Assembly: GCF_002115755.1 (NCBI RefSeq)
Contig: NZ_JFKA01000001.1
Coordinates: 558,001 to 622,000 of the forward strand
Origin: Thalassospira mesophila
GTDB lineage: Bacteria; Pseudomonadota; Alphaproteobacteria; Rhodospirillales; Thalassospiraceae
Direction of reading: 5' to 3'
Length of the DNA stretch: 64,000 nt
The notes under the pieces are model-generated. The model did not search any database. It saw only the letters and a program-made list of their open reading frames with translations, and was not told where the DNA came from. The number at the start of each line of letters is the position of its first letter. The first letter of the stretch is position 1. This document shows, piece after piece, positions 8,935 to 16,451 of the stretch. A program made the position numbers and the translations under genes.

Positions 8935-10080
8935 TTAAATGCGGTGGGCGGGCACCAAAACCTCGCCCTGCATCAGGCGCCGCGCACTGCGATAAACCGT
9001 GACCGATGGAATGTTAAGCTCCGGTTTCGTGATAAGGGTCGCATCCACCGTTAGGGTGCCCGATGGATGGCAAATGTTAAGCGGCAGGGCCGGGTCGGCG
9101 GGCAATTTGGCCGTTTGATGGGCGATGGTGCCGGGAATGCGCATTGCACTTGCCAGGCACATGCCACCCGTAAGTGGTGTTGCCAAATGGGCCTGCCCGG
9201 CGGAAATCATGCGGACTGTTATATGCGCGTTACCGCCTGGTGGCGGGGGCGAAACAATGGCGATTTGCGGCAGGTTGCGTAATGTGGTGCGGGCTTCCTC
9301 TGCGCAGCACAGGCCCATTTTAACTGCGGCGGCAACGCGAACAGTTTCGATCCGGTCCAGAAGGTTGGGGGCGTTACTTAACTCAACGGGGCTTTCGTGG
9401 CCGCTCAGGCCAAGGTCGCTGGCCCGGATACAGACGACAGGGTTGCTAACATCGATTAGTGAAACATCAATTATGCCAAATCCATCTGTTTCAAGCCGAT
9501 CATGCACATTGCCGGTGGGCAGGACATGACCGGTCGATGACCCGCCGGGATTTAAAAAATCCAGGGCGATCGGGTTTGCGGTACCCGCCACGCCATCTAG
9601 CACGAAATCGCCCGTAATCGCAGCTTTGCCATTTTGCAGGGCAAAGCGGGCGACAATGATTTTGCCGGTATTGGTATTGTGAATGCGCACATGTGCCTGT
9701 GTGGTGCTGGCTGGTTTAACAAGCCCTTCATCCACGGAAAATGGTCCGACAGCCGATGAAATATTGCCGCAATTTCCCTTGTAGCTGATAACGGCGGCAT
9801 CAATTGCGACCTGGCCAAATGTGTAATCAATATCGGCATCGGCATGGGTGGACGGGCCAATAATGGCAATTTTCGACAACGATGAAATGCCGCCGCCCAT
9901 ACCATCGAGTTGGCGTTTATGCGGGTCGGGGCTGCCCATTGCGGCCAGTATCATGTTATCGCGGGCGGTGCCTGCTGCTGGCAGGTCGTTTTCATGGAAA
10001 AACAAGGCCCGGCTGGTGCCGCCGCGCATGTAAACCGCACGCAGGGCGATTTGCGGTGGTGTCTTGTGCAAATCAGGCAT
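8935..10080 (-). CDS. PrpF-family isomerase (4-oxalomesaconate tautomerase / aconitate isomerase-like)
   Basis: 381-residue member of the PrpF family, which has the diaminopimelate-epimerase fold and works as a C=C/proton-shift isomerase. Visible family marks are the N-terminal 'RAVYMRGGTSRALFF', 'DGMGGGISSLSKIAII', and 'SYKGNCGNISSAVGPF', which holds the conserved cysteine. Relatives isomerise 2-methyl-trans-aconitate (propionate catabolism) or 4-oxalomesaconate (gallate catabolism). Neither pathway's other genes are here, so the substrate is open. The start overlaps the end of the upstream small gene by 8 bases, and that gene sits 6 bases after pspF, so all three are probably cotranscribed. 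Confidence 0.82.
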   Translation of the reverse strand: MPDLHKTPPQIALRAVYMRGGTSRALFFHENDLPAAGTARDNMILAAMGSPDPHKRQLDGMGGGISSLSKIAIIGPSTHADADIDYTFGQVAIDAAVISYKGNCGNISSAVGPFSVDEGLVKPASTTQAHVRIHNTNTGKIIVARFALQNGKAAITGDFVLDGVAGTANPIALDFLNPGGSSTGHVLPTGNVHDRLETDGFGIIDVSLIDVSNPVVCIRASDLGLSGHESPVELSNAPNLLDRIETVRVAAAVKMGLCCAEEARTTLRNLPQIAIVSPPPPGGNAHITVRMISAGQAHLATPLTGGMCLASAMRIPGTIAHQTAKLPADPALPLNICHPSGTLTVDATLITKPELNIPSVTVYRSARRLMQGEVLVPAHRI

Positions 10081-10561
10081 TATTGGTCCCTTCTTTGGGG
10101 CGATATGGGGGCGATGTAAAACTGTTTAAAAATTGCCGGGCGCGCGGCAAGGCATCGTGCAGGAACTGGTTCGGTGCGCGCAGCCATAAGCCGTCAATTT
10201 CGCGCGATTTTTCTTCGGATATCAGTATTTCCGGGGGCAATGAAACAAGTGTGGCATTCCAGCCCGGCCAGCGTTGCTGTGCGCGTTTAAGTGTGTGGTT
10301 CAGGTAATCAGACCGCCGACTATAGCCGTGATAGTCAAATATCCAGTCATCGCCTGCAATGACAATATGGTTGCCGGTAAATCCGCTGTCCGGTTTGATC
10401 CATAAAGGGGTGAACAGGGCTGCGTTGGTATCGCCATGCCGTTCGACAAAGGCATATGCCAATATATGGCAAGCCCCGCAGGCGAAGAATACCCGGTCGG
10501 GCAATTGCCAGCGTTTTATGGCATCGCGTTTTGAATATCCGGGCGTGCGTGGCTGATACAT
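10073..10561 (-). CDS. Conserved-looking unknown protein with Cys-His-Asp pattern
   Basis: 162 residues, no signal peptide or membrane helix. I do not recognise a named family. A 'FFACGACHILAYAF' segment near residue 30 precedes 'GNHIVIAGDDWIFDYHGY' near residue 85. The order Cys at a helix start, then His on a strand, then Asp on the next strand is what papain- or transglutaminase-like folds show, so a cysteine-hydrolase fold is possible, but this is pattern reading only. The gene is tightly packed between pspF (6-base gap) and prpF (8-base overlap). Confidence 0.7.
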   Translation of the reverse strand: MYQPRTPGYSKRDAIKRWQLPDRVFFACGACHILAYAFVERHGDTNAALFTPLWIKPDSGFTGNHIVIAGDDWIFDYHGYSRRSDYLNHTLKRAQQRWPGWNATLVSLPPEILISEEKSREIDGLWLRAPNQFLHDALPRARQFLNSFTSPPYRPKEGTNNA

Positions 10562-10567
10562 GGTGCC

Positions 10568-11626
10568 TTACTTTGCAGGCAGTAAATCGTATTTTTCCAG
10601 CAGCCGCCGTAATTGATGATAGTTCAGTTTCAGCATGTCTGCGGCTTCGGTCTGGTTGTTGCGTGTGGTGCGCAGGGCATTTTTCAGCAATGTTATTTCA
10701 TAGTCGCGGGTGGCAGCTTTAAAATCAACTGGCTGGTTATTGGTGCCTTGAACATCATCATCTTCGCCCGTTGCGGCCAAATGTGTAGCCGGCCAGGTAG
10801 CGTGACCGTTGGCGGGGGCGGTGGTGCAGGCTTTGATGTCTGTTTCGCTCCAGATCCCGGCAAACGGGTCCAGCACGATATGGGAAACCGGTATGTCCGC
10901 GTCTTCTGTCATATAAAGGCTGCGTTCAACCGCGTTGCGCAATTCGCGCACATTTCCCGGCCAGTCATAATTTTGCAACTGCCTGATGGCCTGGCTGGAA
11001 AAGCCTGCAAATACCTGGCGCGATAAACGTTTGGTCATTTCCAGGGCAAATTGTTCGGCCAGCGGTAAAATATCGTCCGGGCGTTCGCGCAAGGGCGGCA
11101 CGGCAATCACGTCAAATGCCAGTCGGTCCAGCAAATCGGCGCGGAATTTTCCCTGTGCGGCCAGATGTTTGAGGTTTTCGTTGGTGACGCCAATCACGCG
11201 TACATCCACCTCTATCACTTCACTGCCGCCCACCCGTTCAATTTCGCCATATTCAACAACGCGCAGTAATTTTTCCTGCACCATCGGGCTGGCGGTGGCA
11301 ATTTCATCTAAAATAATGGTGCCGCCATCGGCCCGTTCAAACCGGCCGGTGTGGCGTTTGGCGGCCCCGGTAAAGGCCCCGGCTTCGTGGCCGAAAAGTT
11401 CGGTATCAAGCAAGGTTTCGCTAAGGGCGGCGCAATTGACCTTTACCAGCGGCCCGCCCCAGCGGGTGGATAGATAATGCAGGCGTGCGGCAATCAGTTC
11501 CTTACCGGACCCGCGTTCGCCAATCACAAGGCACGGGCGGTTAATCGGCGCCAGGCGCGAAACATGCTCCAGGGCGGCTAAAAAACGGGGGTCTTCGCCC
11601 AATATGGGTTGTGATCTGTTATCCAT
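10568..11626 (-). CDS. pspF: Phage-shock operon activator PspF (sigma-54 enhancer-binding protein)
   Basis: AAA+ activator of sigma-54 RNA polymerase without a receiver domain, as in E. coli PspF. With the ATG at MDNRSQ it has 352 residues: Walker A GERGSGKE (36-43), sigma-54 contact loop GAFTGA (83-88), Walker B ILDE (about 105-108), and a C-terminal Fis-type helix-turn-helix (about 325-350, 'NNQTEAADMLKLNYHQLRR'). The whole N-terminus aligns by eye with E. coli PspF ('GERG.GKELIA.RLHYLS.RW'). A GTG nine codons upstream is possible, but the family starts near the chosen codon. It is divergent from pspABC and in E. coli is held inactive by PspA. Confidence 0.94.
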   Translation of the reverse strand: MDNRSQPILGEDPRFLAALEHVSRLAPINRPCLVIGERGSGKELIAARLHYLSTRWGGPLVKVNCAALSETLLDTELFGHEAGAFTGAAKRHTGRFERADGGTIILDEIATASPMVQEKLLRVVEYGEIERVGGSEVIEVDVRVIGVTNENLKHLAAQGKFRADLLDRLAFDVIAVPPLRERPDDILPLAEQFALEMTKRLSRQVFAGFSSQAIRQLQNYDWPGNVRELRNAVERSLYMTEDADIPVSHIVLDPFAGIWSETDIKACTTAPANGHATWPATHLAATGEDDDVQGTNNQPVDFKAATRDYEITLLKNALRTTRNNQTEAADMLKLNYHQLRRLLEKYDLLPAK

Positions 11627-11790
11627 TTCGCGAAAAACGATATCGAAAATCACTAATTATGTCGCGATAAATTTCATAAATGGAAAGCGGGTTTTGTCTA
11701 AGTATTTGAATTTTCAGCAAACTTAAAACTGGCACGCCGCCTGCAATACAAGGGCAGAAGTATTTACATCCCCCAACAGGAGATCGAGCA
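11627..11790. other. pspF-pspA divergent control region
   Basis: AT-rich spacer between the divergent genes. It contains the -24/-12 promoter for pspA, and its AT-rich upstream half is where PspF enhancer sites and an IHF bend would be expected. I could not mark individual enhancer sites with confidence. Confidence 0.55.
11730..11745 (+). promoter_or_regulatory. Sigma-54 promoter of pspABC
   Basis: TGGCACGCCGCCTGCA matches the -24/-12 consensus (TGGCAC, then TTGC) at all but one base, with GG and GC ten bases apart. It sits 45 bases before the pspA start and opposite pspF, the expected activator. Confidence 0.9.
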
Positions 11791-12456
11791 ATGGGCGTGT
11801 TCTCGCGTTTGTCCGATATCGTTAATGCCAATATCAATTCGCTGCTGGACCGGGCCGAAGACCCGGAAAAGATGGTGCGCCTGATGATTCAGGAAATGGA
11901 AGATACCCTGGTTGAAGTCCGTTCCGCCGCCGTTAAGGCGATTGCGGATAAAAAGGAAGTCGAACGCAAGCTGAAAAAGCTGCATGACGGCCAGAATGAA
12001 TGGGAAGAAAAAGCCGAATTTGCCGTTTCCAAGGGCCGTGATGACCTGGCCAAGGGGGCGCTGATGGCGCGCCGTCGTTTGGCCGAGCAATCGGTGGTTC
12101 TAGAGCGCGAACTTGAAGTGATCGAAGAAACACTGGGCAAGTTTGACGAAGATCTGAGCAAATTGCACAACAAGCTGAATGAAGCCAAGGGCAAGCAGCG
12201 TGCAGTGGAAATTCGGATGAAAACAGCAGAAAAACGGGTCAAAATGCGCGAAAAACTGCATAATGGCCAGATTGACGACGCCTTGCTGCGCTATGAAGCG
12301 ATGGAACGCAAGATTGACGAACTTGAAGCCAGTGCAGATTCCTATGATCTGGGCCGGGCCAAGTCGCTAGATGAACAGTTTGGCGATCTTGAAGTTGAAC
12401 TTGGGATCGAAGATGATCTCAAGGCCTTGAAAGAACGGGTCAATAAAGACACCTGA
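11791..12456 (+). CDS. pspA: Phage-shock protein A
   Basis: 221-residue ESCRT-III/Vipp1-family protein, nearly all helical and highly charged, beginning 'MGVFSRLSDIVNANINSLLD' as in other PspA. Residues 1-24 form the membrane-binding amphipathic helix, and the rest is a long coiled-coil. It binds stressed inner membrane and, in the known system, inhibits PspF when free. The start has an AGGAGA ribosome site, and the sigma-54 promoter is 45 bases upstream. It is the first gene of pspABC. Confidence 0.95.
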   Translation: MGVFSRLSDIVNANINSLLDRAEDPEKMVRLMIQEMEDTLVEVRSAAVKAIADKKEVERKLKKLHDGQNEWEEKAEFAVSKGRDDLAKGALMARRRLAEQSVVLERELEVIEETLGKFDEDLSKLHNKLNEAKGKQRAVEIRMKTAEKRVKMREKLHNGQIDDALLRYEAMERKIDELEASADSYDLGRAKSLDEQFGDLEVELGIEDDLKALKERVNKDT

Positions 12457-12543
12457 TTCAGTGTGCGGGCATTTGGGTGTTCGCAGCCGGCGATCATGGC
12501 CAATATCGGCATGATCGAACCCTTGTCAGATTAAAGGGCGCTT

Positions 12544-12792
12544 ATGTGGGTTTTTGCCGTTCCATTGATTGTGTTTATTTCTATCGTCGGGCCGATCTGG
12601 GTGGTTTTTCATTACATTACCGTATGGAAACGTATGAAAGCCGACCGCCAGCCCGCCCCGACGGCGGAAAGCCAGCAACACAAGGAAACAATGGCCCGTC
12701 TGAAATTGCAGGCGGAGCGCCTTGAGGGTCGGGTTGCGACACTGGAAAGTCTTCTGGATGCAGAGGTTGCCGAATGGAGGAACAGGATATGA
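12544..12792 (+). CDS. pspB: Phage-shock protein B
   Basis: 82 residues: one N-terminal membrane helix (about 3-25, 'FAVPLIVFISIVGPIWVVFHY'), then a charged coiled-coil tail ('ARLKLQAERLEGRVATLESLLDAE'). Both length and layout match PspB, which with PspC senses membrane stress and releases PspF from PspA. Its stop overlaps the pspC start (ATGA). Confidence 0.93.
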   Translation: MWVFAVPLIVFISIVGPIWVVFHYITVWKRMKADRQPAPTAESQQHKETMARLKLQAERLEGRVATLESLLDAEVAEWRNRI

Positions 12793-13445
12793 CTGCCGAG
12801 CAAGCTGCTGCCGGTGCACGATATTACAACAGGCGTCACAATCACCGCGAAGGCGGGTGCCGTTTTCGCCGCAATCAGGACCAGGATCAAAGCCGGGGCG
12901 GATGTGGCCATCATAATGGCCCGCATCGGTCCGGGCCGATCAAAAGCACGATTACCGGTATTTCCGAAAAATTTGGCATTCCGCGCAAGGGCGTTTTGAT
13001 TGCCTGGATCGCGACGCTGGTTTTCAGCTTCCCCGTCGGTGTGTTTTTGTTTCTTGCTGCGTGGTCTTATGTTCACCATCCGGAATGGTTCGGTTTTCTT
13101 GGTCGTCATTCCCGCCGGTCCTCTGGTGGCGCGGCAGCAGGGCGGCGTGGGTCGGCGGCAAACAATGATGCCACGTCAGAAAAGGTGGAGCATCCGACCT
13201 TCGGGGTGGACTACGAAGAACCCTGGATGGACGAATTGCGCGCCCAGTTTGACGATCTTGAACGGCGCACTGGCCATATGGAGGGTTATGTTGCCTCGGG
13301 CGATTATAACTTGTCCTCGGAGCTGGAGCGGATGCGTAAGGCCGATGGCGATAAAACCGCCCGTAAACCCGACGATGAAATCCCTGATCAGAACGACATT
13401 ACCGGGAATGGAAATGATAACCCAAAGCCCAGGCCCGGCAAATAA
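12789..13445 (+). CDS. pspC: Phage-shock protein C, with extended tails
   Basis: 218 residues counted from the ATG that overlaps the pspB stop and follows a GGAGGA site; an ATG 15 bases upstream is less likely. The PspC core is about residues 55-95 ('ISEKFGIPRKGVLIAWIATLVF' and one membrane helix). Before it is an unusual His/Arg/Gly/Asn-rich tail of about 50 residues, and after it a cytoplasmic tail of about 115 residues with an acidic helical part ('EEPWMDELRAQFDDLERRTGHMEGYV'). That tail recalls the alphaproteobacterial PspC form, whereas E. coli PspC is only about 120 residues. The N-terminal tail may bind metal or acidic lipid; this is speculative. Confidence 0.85.
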   Translation: MTAEQAAAGARYYNRRHNHREGGCRFRRNQDQDQSRGGCGHHNGPHRSGPIKSTITGISEKFGIPRKGVLIAWIATLVFSFPVGVFLFLAAWSYVHHPEWFGFLGRHSRRSSGGAAAGRRGSAANNDATSEKVEHPTFGVDYEEPWMDELRAQFDDLERRTGHMEGYVASGDYNLSSELERMRKADGDKTARKPDDEIPDQNDITGNGNDNPKPRPGK

Positions 13446-13814
13446 TCAGCCGCTCGGTTCATGCTGAATGACCAGCACAACACCCCCTTTTGCATCGGCT
13501 GGCAAGCTTCCCCCGCCCGCCTGGCCGATGTGAAACGGACCGTGATGCAACTGGCGCTCCCGTTATTGGGTCAGTCTCCCTCGCGTCTTCCCCAAGACCA
13601 GTGCTCCCCCGCACTGCAGAACGGTCCATCGGATCGCTTGCTTTCCCGGCAGGCGATCCGTTTTTTGTGCGAGGCGGGCAAAAGAATCGCCGCCGGGCAA
13701 GTATTTGTAAAAAAATCTTCGAATAAGGTTTATGACTAATCCTAATTTGGGTGTTGTGGTGGGCGTTATTTTGTCGCTACGATAGCTGTCATCAACAAAC
13801 TGTGGGGGCGGTTT
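13446..13814. other. Intergenic region between psp operon and ATPase gene
   Basis: Apart from the terminator I see no gene. Open frames across it run through the terminator hairpin and lack ribosome sites or family features. The stretch just before the ATPase start (about 13670-13800) is AT-richer and probably carries its promoter. Confidence 0.6.
13630..13666 (+). terminator. Strong terminator of the psp operon
   Basis: CGGATCGC and GCGATCCG form a perfect 8-bp stem with a 15-base loop and are followed at once by six T. Confidence 0.88.
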
Positions 13815-15191
13815 ATGGCGACTTTTGTGGAGCATCCCGGCGAACAGGATTTTTTGCGTCGTTTGATGCTCGATAATCCATGGTGGGATGGCATCACCGA
13901 CGATGTGGTCCATAACCTGCCGGAACGGGCCTTTTTCAAACGGTTCTGGAATGCGATTGAACGGGGCGATGGCAGCAAGGCCGTTTTGCTAACCGGGCCA
14001 CGCGGTGTTGGCAAAACCGTGATGTTGCGCCAGGCGGTGTCGCAATTGCTTGATGGCGATACCCCGCGCCGTCATGTTTGTTACGTGTCGCTGGAACATC
14101 CCCTGTTTCTGGAACTCGATATTTCGCGCCTGCCCAAGTTGCTGCGCGCCACACGGGGCATTTCGGCGGACCATCCGTTATGGCTGTTTATCGACGAAGT
14201 TTCCTATCAGCGCGACTGGGAAGCCCAACTGGCCAAACTGTTAAAAGCAGACCCGATGTTGCGCGTGGTTGCGGTCAGTGCGCTGGCACCAAATGCCGAA
14301 AACCGTGCCCATTTAACCATGTTGTTTTTGCCCCCCTTCAGCTTTGCCGAATATTTGGGGCAACGGGGCATTAAACCCGCCGATGTCCTGCCAGAACCCC
14401 CAAATTCCGGGCGTTTTACAACCGATGTGCCTGATGGCCTGATCGCGTTGAATGGCCTGTTTGAAGATTACATCAATGAAGGCGGGTTTCACGACCGTAA
14501 CGGCGAAGCCCGGGCCATTCATCGCACCCTTCATTCCGATTTGCCCGGTTTGCACGGCATTTCCAGCCCGTCGGACCTGCATCGTTTGTTTGTGTTGCTG
14601 GCTTATAATACCGGCGCTGAGTTTTCGATTGAAACGCTGGCCCGCGAGCTTGATCTGGCGAAAAATACCCTGCGCCGCTATCTGGAATATCTCGAAAGTG
14701 CGTGGCTGGTGCGTCGGCTGGAGCGAATTGATCAGGATGCCAAACCGTTTCAGCGCGCTGTTGCCTTCAAGGTGCATTTGATTCACCCCGGTTTACGAAG
14801 CGGGCTGATCGGCGGGCGCGCCGAGGGCGAAGATACCATTAACCGGCTGGTCGAAACCGCGATTCAAACCCAGTTTCTGGCATCGAGTACCGGCATGGAA
14901 AGCCTGTTTTATGCCCGTTGGGGCCATTACGAAGTGCCATTTGTGTTTTTGGACCGGCGCAGTGGCACCCCGTTATTTGCCTATCATTGTATGTGGCGCG
15001 ACGATGCCATTCGCAAACCCAAGGAAGTCCGTGCACTGGTAAACTTTAAAACCAGCCACGATTTGCCATTGGGGGCGTTTGTGCTGACAAAGGCGCAATG
15101 GCACGGCGGCAAGCTGGGCGGGGAGCCGATGCGGTTTGAACCCGCCAGCGTGCTGGCCCTGCGCATCGGGCTGGAATTTTCACAGTTGTAA
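13815..15191 (+). CDS. AAA_14/DUF4143-type P-loop ATPase
   Basis: 458-residue ATPase of the group usually annotated 'ATP-binding protein' (AAA_14 plus C-terminal DUF4143). Walker A is GPRGVGKT (61-68), Walker B LFIDEV (124-129). A winged-helix-like segment follows at about 275-300 ('IETLARELDLAKNTLRRYLEYLESAWLVRRL'), typical of the DUF4143 junction, and a restriction-endonuclease-like C-terminal fold is expected at 320-450. Members are patchily distributed and often mobile. Their function is not established; links to toxin-antitoxin or defence have been proposed but I cannot support one here. It stands alone with no partner gene on the same transcript. Confidence 0.75.
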   Translation: MATFVEHPGEQDFLRRLMLDNPWWDGITDDVVHNLPERAFFKRFWNAIERGDGSKAVLLTGPRGVGKTVMLRQAVSQLLDGDTPRRHVCYVSLEHPLFLELDISRLPKLLRATRGISADHPLWLFIDEVSYQRDWEAQLAKLLKADPMLRVVAVSALAPNAENRAHLTMLFLPPFSFAEYLGQRGIKPADVLPEPPNSGRFTTDVPDGLIALNGLFEDYINEGGFHDRNGEARAIHRTLHSDLPGLHGISSPSDLHRLFVLLAYNTGAEFSIETLARELDLAKNTLRRYLEYLESAWLVRRLERIDQDAKPFQRAVAFKVHLIHPGLRSGLIGGRAEGEDTINRLVETAIQTQFLASSTGMESLFYARWGHYEVPFVFLDRRSGTPLFAYHCMWRDDAIRKPKEVRALVNFKTSHDLPLGAFVLTKAQWHGGKLGGEPMRFEPASVLALRIGLEFSQL

Positions 15192-15261
15192 GGTGACAGC
15201 GTCGTTGGATGTGGCCGGTCGTCGACCGGCACGTATTTTTAACACATGACGGGGGCGTCAA

Positions 15262-15867
15262 ATGTTTATCACATCAACGACAGGCCGACTTTTGCTCGGG
15301 GCTGCCATCGTAATGACAATGCTGCTGGCCGGGGCTTGGCAAAAAGCCCAGGCACAGGTTGCCTGCCCGGGGCAGGGGCATAGCGCCGGGGCCTATGCCA
15401 TTAATCTGGAACATGTTTTTTGTGGCGAAGTGAATGCCAAAAACCGTTTCGTCGGTTTTCATTCGCGTCCGGGCGGGCTTAACCCGGCCACCATTTCTAC
15501 CGTTACCGTGACGGCGGGTTCAGAAAATGGCAACGGCATTTACGATGCGACGGTGTTCTGGAATACGGCCCGTCCCGGCGCTGCCAAGCCATCCAATCCG
15601 TCCAAATTTTCAACCCTGTTTCCCGATGATTGCGATCAGGACCAGATTGAACAATCGATAACCTATGCGGCCGATCATCTTGAGGCTGCGTGTCCGGCCG
15701 GCTCGCCGACATGGACCAAATGCGGCTATAACCGGCCCGATCCCCTTCCGACGGGGGATGCCGGTAAATATTGCGTGGGCAAGGATGCCTCCCGGCGCTT
15801 TTCCGTGGCAATGGCGATTGCAGGCACAACAATCAACACCGCTTTCCCGATTAATGTTGCACCCTGA
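15262..15867 (+). CDS. Secreted EndoU-like nuclease-domain protein
   Basis: 201 residues with a Sec signal peptide (about 1-31, cleavage after AQA). The mature protein starts with a Cys-containing segment and then 'NLEHVFCGEV...RFVGFHSRPGG' (H51 and H67), which resembles the paired histidines of the bacterial EndoU RNase domain. Five further cysteines suggest disulfides outside the cytoplasm. In bacteria EndoU domains are usually C-terminal toxins of CdiA or other polymorphic toxins. Here the domain is free-standing behind a signal peptide, as in a secreted RNase. The third catalytic residue (Lys) is not obvious to me. Function inferred from motif only. Confidence 0.6.
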   Translation: MFITSTTGRLLLGAAIVMTMLLAGAWQKAQAQVACPGQGHSAGAYAINLEHVFCGEVNAKNRFVGFHSRPGGLNPATISTVTVTAGSENGNGIYDATVFWNTARPGAAKPSNPSKFSTLFPDDCDQDQIEQSITYAADHLEAACPAGSPTWTKCGYNRPDPLPTGDAGKYCVGKDASRRFSVAMAIAGTTINTAFPINVAP

Positions 15868-15880
15868 AATCTGATAACGG

Positions 15881-15936
15881 CAGTTCCTGCCAGCGGGTAA
15901 AAAAATGCCTGTTGCGGGAGCTGTCTTTTTTATTTT
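15881..15936 (+). terminator. Likely terminator after the EndoU-like gene
   Basis: CAGTTCCTGC pairs with GCGGGAGCTG (ten pairs, two G-T) across a 23-base loop, followed by a T-rich run. The long loop lowers certainty. If real, it uncouples the EndoU-like gene from the next small gene. Confidence 0.5.
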
Positions 15937-15983
15937 TTCAGGACTAAACTGTGTGTGTGTTGTTGCCTCAAAAGGAGGTTGGG

Positions 15984-16343
15984 ATGGGTGAATCGCTGGG
16001 CGGGCCATATTCTGCTGTGCCAGATTGGCCCGGACGGGATGCAAGTGATATTGGCCATGCGCGTATAACGGCTTTTCTGGTGCTTGATATTCAGCAATCC
16101 CGGGAAAAGGCCGAATATGTGCGCAACCGTATTATCAGCCAGGTCGCAACGGCGGACCCGGTTTTGCCAGAAGATGACATCGTCATGAACGCCTATAGCG
16201 TTTCGATTGGCCCTGTAACCTCGGTGATTGAGCCAACCATCGACGATACCGGCGAAGCACCGGTTGCGGTTCATACCGCCGATTTGCTGGCAGCGGTGGA
16301 ACGCCGTATTGCCGATATTGGCACGGTCTGGAGCGGGCGATAG
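15984..16343 (+). CDS. Small unknown protein next to the EndoU-like gene
   Basis: 119 residues from the ATG that follows a near-perfect ribosome site (AAAGGAGGT at about 15971-15979). The reading frame extends further up from a GTG, but that lacks a site. It has no signal peptide or membrane helix and is mildly acidic, with one amphipathic helix ('QQSREKAEYVRNRIISQVA') and an acidic mid-section. I do not recognise a family. Its place right after a putative secreted RNase makes an immunity protein conceivable, but a probable terminator lies between the two, so the link is weak. Confidence 0.6.
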   Translation: MGESLGGPYSAVPDWPGRDASDIGHARITAFLVLDIQQSREKAEYVRNRIISQVATADPVLPEDDIVMNAYSVSIGPVTSVIEPTIDDTGEAPVAVHTADLLAAVERRIADIGTVWSGR

Positions 16344-16451
16344 GTTGCAAATCATCGCCGCGCGAACCGATTGTCGTTGAGTTTTTATTTGATTGCAGGC
16401 AAATGCTGTCCATAGTGCAAGGGCTGTTATTTCAGTCGGGGGACAGAAACG

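Noticed and set aside
13461-13739. Open frame downstream of pspC
   Set aside because: It runs straight through the strong psp terminator hairpin, has no ribosome site and shows no family pattern.
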